64,000 nt of DNA, from contig OX352763.1 of assembly GCA_947095585.1 (NCBI GenBank), positions 106,495,908-106,559,907 of the forward strand, read 5' to 3'. Numbering within the stretch: position 1 is the first letter of the stretch; every line of letters begins with the position of its first letter. Shown piece by piece: positions 61,501 through 64,000 of the stretch. The notes beneath the pieces are model-generated. The model had not been told where the DNA came from. It made no database searches and was given only the letters and a program-made list of their open reading frames with translations. The position numbers were made by a program, and so were the translations under genes. This DNA comes from Nephrocerus scutellatus. Taxonomy: Eukaryota > Arthropoda > Insecta > Diptera > Pipunculidae.

Positions 61501-64000
61501 CAAAGAAGGGAAGAACAATTACTATTATTACTACTTAGTCCTAGGCTTAAGACAACTCACCTGTTGGATGGTTTTTCTCCGCCGCAATTTCGGCATATCG
61601 AATGGAAGATCACGAAGGTCCTGTGGTAGGCCCACACTACTACTAATACCACCGCCAACAGCACTAATGTCACTGTCATGGTTGACCTTGTCCGATGGGG
61701 GAAAATTAAGTTTGGGCAGCGTGAACTTATGTAATCCCGAAGACTTGCCATCTTCGCGAGAATGCAATGATATTCCACTGTCGGAACCGAGAATTTCATC
61801 AGCCAGATGGAGGAGCGTTTTATTTGGAGCCGTTCGGCGTTGCTTTTTAAGGACATCAATAGTCAGCGGAGGTGTGGAGATTTCGGCGGTGGTTTTGTGT
61901 TGGTGTTGTTGCTGTAGTTGTTGTTGTTGTTGGTGTTGGTGCTGCGCCATCGTCACATCCTCTGGCGATGTATTCTGTGTCTTATTAAACTCGGAAGCAT
62001 CTGATACCGGCTCCTGTGATGATTTGTCCGAGATCGGACTGAGGATATGTAATTTCGAATGGATGACAATGGGCGCTCGCAGCGGAAATGCTACACTCAA
62101 GCTACCAGATTCAGAGCTATGTGAACTCAACGAGGTTGAATGCCTTGACTCTGAACTGGAAGTGCTGCGATTTCCCTCACTGGTGCTCGAGCGGAGCGAT
62201 TCCATGCTGCCACCACTGCTCGATGTGGCAATACTTTCGGTCGAGGAGTAATTATGCTGCCTGCGACCGCTTCCGCTACCGTTCGCAACATGGTGGTGGT
62301 GGTGGTTGTGACTCTTGCGCAGCTCCAGAACTCGTCCAGACTCCAGGACAAACGATCGGGGTCTATCACGAGCTCTGGACGACGCCTGAGAATGATGTGG
62401 ATGTGTGGGAATATGATGATGATGATGATGATGTGACGATGGTGGATTAACAGCTGGATATAGGCCACTGTCTGCTAAGCTGTTGTCATTGCTACCATCC
62501 AACAGTAGCGAAGAGGAGCCTTGGTGAATAAGCTGCTGATGCTGCTGCGAGTGTTGCTGCTGTTGATGATGCTGTCGCAATGACGATTGCGTTGGAAGAC
62601 GTAGGTCCTTAAGCCGAGGATGGGCCGGATTCGTTGATGGTAGATTTGGTGCACTTTTTATGCTGTTCATGAAGAAGCGGTCATGTTTGCCGGGAAACTT
62701 CATAGGGAGTGGTGCTGTCGATGGTGGCGATGGCGTGTATCCGCGCATCGGCAACTGTGACGTGGACGTTGTGTTATTCATTTGATCGACACTACTGCTA
62801 TGGATGTGGACATTCTCAAGTTCTGTTGATAGGGCGGACACACTTCCGGCGATAGCATCACCGCTTCCACCCATCGTTCCTGCGGCTGCTACATTTATTG
62901 CTACCAGCGATCCACTCGCATTTGTTGCAGTAGAGTGCTGAAGTTCGGCTCCACCTACGATTGTCGTCGTCGTCTTTTCTTGAATCGCTTGATTCTTAGA
63001 GTTTTTAAGGCGCTTTCCCTCCAGCCGCGATTTACCGCCATCTCGATTTGATAATTTTGCTGCCGAACTGCTGCGATGGTGGTCTGACTTTGGCGGAACA
63101 GTAACGTTGTTGCCATTATTTAGTTCCAGCAATACCGAGTGATTTTGTATGCGATCTACCTCATCCAAATCATCATCGGACTTGGCAATTTTGCAATCGA
63201 AAGCGGTTTCATAGAATTGACGCGTCCGTCCGCCAGACATTTCGTCTTCGTCGTCGTTCTCGTTATCAACGACAACGACCGCACTAGCAGTTAAGTTGGC
63301 GCTGCTGCTGTCTGCGTCTGCTGCAGGTGTCGGGTCTCGAAACGATGATAAATTAAGATTCCTCTTTAAATCCGGTGAGCAATCGGCACATTCATGCACT
63401 CCCTGCGGATGCACATAGAAGATGCTGCGTGGCCTGAAGTATTCGTCTAGGTCATCGCCAACTGTGGGTGCAACACAGGCACAAACTGTAGGTCCCAGCA
63501 GTCTATGAGGAGGCATCGACGATATGTCACTTTGCAGGGGAATAAATTGCAACTCTTTAACGTTGACGGTGGCGCAGGCAGCCCCCTCTACGTAGGTGCT
63601 AATACCACCACCGCCTGCCTGTACGTTGCAAGTCTTTCGAACTAAAGCTAATGCTCTAGAATGCCATTCACGTCGTTTCTGGCATTCACTGCAATCAGAG
63701 TCATCCGAAGTCGACGTAGACGGTGTAGTGCAGCGTATTATGCGGACGCCATCCTCAGTAAAGGAATACCGCTTAGGAGTGTCTTGAGGTTGCGAACTTG
63801 TTGGCTGAACGGCGTGACTGACTTCGAAGCGATCGGCGTCTGGTGCTTCATTAAAAACTTCGTCCTCCTCCTCGTCGTCCTGTTTGTCGTTTTCGTTGCT
63901 GTCCTTGCTGTTGTGTGGGCGTTCCTCACGCTCTGGAACATCAAGACTTGTGCTCTTGCGATACGCACCAGCAGTAATGGGCGGTTGTGTTAATTGTGGG
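49549..64000 (-). CDS. SH2 adaptor protein of the SHB/SHD/SHF type (5' end beyond window)
   Basis: Exons: 61561-64000 (open to the edge), 61294-61492, 50004-50184, 49800-49919 and 49549-49735. All junctions are GT/AG and in phase, giving about 1,040 visible residues. The N-terminal part is long, low-complexity and Ser-rich. It has an acidic block, a short Cys cluster (DCSECQKR), His runs (near 62415), Gln/His runs (near 61920 and 62550) and a Pro-rich SH3-ligand-like stretch (YTPSPPSTAPLPMKFPG). The C-terminus is one SH2 domain: WYHGAITRIEAETTLRPL, the phosphotyrosine-binding FLVRNCESTKQDYSLSL, then GFMHMRIQ, FDSVPEMIRHF and LPVRGAEHMCLLEPV. That sequence closely follows SHB-family SH2 domains, which couple receptor tyrosine kinases to signalling at the membrane. 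The 11.1-kb intron 50185-61293 is full of transposons. The motif LPFDMPKLRRR occurs in both of the first two exons. Confidence 0.9.
50545..50735 (+). mobile_element. RTE-like family B fragment
   Basis: Plus frames give RIPRIRWPKRIINESYAGVG, RRWNWNGRTVRKSADDTAR and YWNTQGS, a diverged piece of the family at 35705-36275, in the SH2 gene's big intron. Confidence 0.6.
50750..52495 (+). mobile_element. LOA-like non-LTR retrotransposon, interrupted
   Basis: Plus frames show a pre-RT linker (YKRDLRKAQRKSWRSFCDKI), PSRKETMELILETHFPGSTD near 51200, an RT palm AFLDIDGAFNNIKTETVVNG near 51705 and a broken GGIPF block near 51880. GVNPLRTELVLFTNKYKCPI near 52075 and VKFLGAIL near 52170 follow, then a thumb region. 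The YADD box appears degraded. A MITE at 52498-52870 ends this part; further 3' sequence resumes at 52900. Confidence 0.78.
52498..52870. mobile_element. MITE with ~25-bp inverted repeats in the LOA copy
   Basis: TCCAGTGACACCTCTGCGTA at 52498 is mirrored by TCCAGTGACACCTCTCCGTA on the minus strand from 52870, each followed by an A run. The 373-bp element has no transposase. Confidence 0.72.
52900..53200 (+). mobile_element. LOA-like 3' remnant
   Basis: Plus frames give LQRRIMIMIVGILTGFRVSS and FCRSCNDVEEEETASHFLYT then CPA, the zinc-knuckle-like terminus seen after RNase H in LOA/I elements. Confidence 0.6.
53395..55420 (-). mobile_element. RTE-like non-LTR element, copy 3 (split by a SINE)
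   Basis: The minus strand begins with an endonuclease piece (MILVDMNAKIGREPVFRQYI near 55370) and a shortened linker. It continues with DWFDDEC near 54915, AINRLKNNKAPGSDGIPAEL near 54780 and DFNAAYDSIARVELYKAMRE near 54670, then a SINE insertion. It resumes NVISQVKISGSLSSP near 54240, with INESKTKYMV, TYYSLSRLFKFRNLTITFNL and VLTYGSENFLLSKKHADLL. The 3' end near 53395 reads AGGACCGGACCACGGTTTTA then an AAATATGATAATGA tail. It is the longest of the three copies. Confidence 0.88.
54288..54575 (+). repeat. Full-length tRNA-derived SINE with 11-bp target duplication
   Basis: The head GGGCGCCGTGGCTCAGTGGC holds box A and GGTTCGAATCC is box B. The body has CACGGTGTCCCACCTCTCGC, GTCACGGAAAG and CCGTTCGGATCCGGCCTTAA. 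The 3' end is GGCCTTGGACCGCAATGGTC plus TGTCGCGCCAAATATTATT. The flanking direct repeats TTATAACATTG lie at 54277-54287 and 54576-54586. It interrupts the RT of the RTE-like copy 3. Four other copies are in this window. Confidence 0.93.
55425..56925. other. SH2 gene intron, no gene recognised
   Basis: Frames up to 113 codons on both strands lack family resemblance and overlap each other antisense. A CTCTCT microsatellite lies near 55996-56012. Confidence 0.4.
56930..57370 (+). mobile_element. LOA-like endonuclease fragment
   Basis: Plus frames read DLDLIQDPWINGAKIYGLGL, GYRILYSNKHKKIRSCILDK and ARIKINRQLGVFYIY, then FLGCDANAHSTKYEYH near 57200. This is an apurinic-like endonuclease with its QDPW (normally QEPW) and GCDANAH boxes. 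It is cut off by family B at 57405. Confidence 0.75.
57405..57965 (-). mobile_element. RTE-like family B 3' fragment, copy 2
   Basis: The minus strand reads NKARHSYSMLNNIRNSSQIF, RNLKLTIFRANVFSVRNMES, LRQGGLRRILRIRWLDIITN, HFEKASGRYY near 57600, KPADDIKKLALDWNPQGSRR and RVASLETSGEKSSSLAGVCR. It ends ATGCTTCCCCTGCGGAATAA with an AGAAG-rich tail. It is closely related to 35705-36275 and shares the same 5' break (GATGTCAAAAAATG). Confidence 0.8.
57975..58720 (+). mobile_element. L2/CR1-like non-LTR fragment
   Basis: Plus frames give GMRDFISFTKKRKYGWYDSS and AKGSKHFGSFVKRIKNTASF then SIPTLIYNDTLVVNTKDKAN, a pre-RT linker. After an internal deletion the text near 58610-58710 (TTGGAATGACCACATATTTA) is the inverse of text near 15880-15930, placing both in one family. 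The RT core is missing. Confidence 0.72.
58720..58925 (+). mobile_element. Tc1-type transposase N-terminal fragment
   Basis: Plus-strand KVDAFNELGLSGREIARKLN then RSIQKY, and after a stop KLWKQRKGRTDEATTSRQNL then LIMR. This is the first helix-turn-helix of a Tc1-type transposase with the second HTH start. No catalytic domain remains. Confidence 0.8.
58961..59244 (+). repeat. tRNA-derived SINE, damaged head
   Basis: The body CACGGTGTCCCACCTCTCGC, GTCACGGAAAG, CGCCGTTCGGATCCGGCATT and the tail TAGGCCTTCGACCGCAATGT, TCTGTCGCGCC plus (ATT)n match 54288-54575. Box A is partly deleted (GGGCATAAGGATAAGAGCAT). Confidence 0.85.
59375..59575 (+). mobile_element. LOA-like linker fragment
   Basis: Plus frames give KQTWWRVSE, RRQAENHLMKQER and a KKTWRVFCNKMKGTSSS block, the segment between endonuclease and RT seen also near 51070 (KSWRSFCDKI). 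Confidence 0.6.
60048..60985. repeat. Tandem array of ~215-245-bp units in SH2 intron
   Basis: The phrase ACACTTAAAGAAGTCTTAAC recurs near 60050 (diverged), 60387, 60604 and 60849. GAAATGTTTGCAAAAGTTCC recurs near 60277 and 60490 with a diverged copy near 60739. AACTGTCAAACTTACGTACR recurs near 60370, 60590, 60833 and 60957. About three and a half units lie just downstream of SH2 exon 2. Minus-strand frames in each unit encode similar but unrecognised peptides. Confidence 0.85.

Noticed and set aside
61568..62468. Large frames antisense to SH2-gene exon 1 (up to 227 codons)
   Set aside because: They are shadows of the real minus-strand exon, whose splice donor, phase and SH2 continuation are clear. 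Cys runs come from the Gln/His codon repeats read backwards.

Overview
The window looks like nuclear DNA from a higher (brachyceran) fly. The reasons are a clear ortholog of the Drosophila fructose receptor Gr43a, a divergent insect odorant receptor, ZAD zinc-finger genes (an arthropod speciality), an AT-rich background, and a heavy load of non-LTR retrotransposons, mariner-type elements and SINEs. A tephritid-like or other TE-rich fly genome would fit, but I cannot fix the species from sequence alone. No bacterial features, rRNA or genuine tRNA genes are visible.

Five protein-coding loci stand out, all on the minus strand. (1) An odorant receptor at 6.7-10.5 kb; one middle exon (TM6) could not be found. 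(2) Gr43a at 14.2-24.5 kb, for which I could build 11 exons joining in frame into 430 residues. (3) and (4) Two ZAD-C2H2 paralogs in tandem at 32.1-33.6 kb and 37.1-38.9 kb. The second is intact (482 residues, 7 exons). The first has a stop inside its third finger and decayed remains of the later finger exons. (5) A large SH2 adaptor gene of the SHB/SHD/SHF type, from 49.5 kb to beyond the window edge, with an 11.1 kb intron.

The rest is mostly mobile-element debris. It includes LOA/I/R1-type non-LTR fragments with RNase H, an RTE-like family in three copies, a second RTE-like family (B), an L2/CR1-like family, an R1-clade copy, mariner and Tc1 remnants, several MITEs and five copies of one tRNA-derived SINE. 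Much of it sits in introns. Intron 3 of Gr43a is almost entirely one dead mariner, and the SH2 intron is a graveyard of nested elements.

The most unusual structures are a ~626-bp near-perfect palindrome made of two copies of one MITE head to head (44.6-45.2 kb), the SINE family with an 11-bp target-site duplication and a 3' tail resembling that of the RTE-like LINE it landed in, a CGTGT-rich satellite block (27.9-28.6 kb), a ~230-bp tandem array (60.0-61.0 kb), a 600-bp G/T-only strand-biased tract (35 kb), a decayed SENP/Ulp1 protease fragment (31 kb), and a duplicated peptide motif across two exons of the SH2 gene. I found no convincing new multi-gene system.
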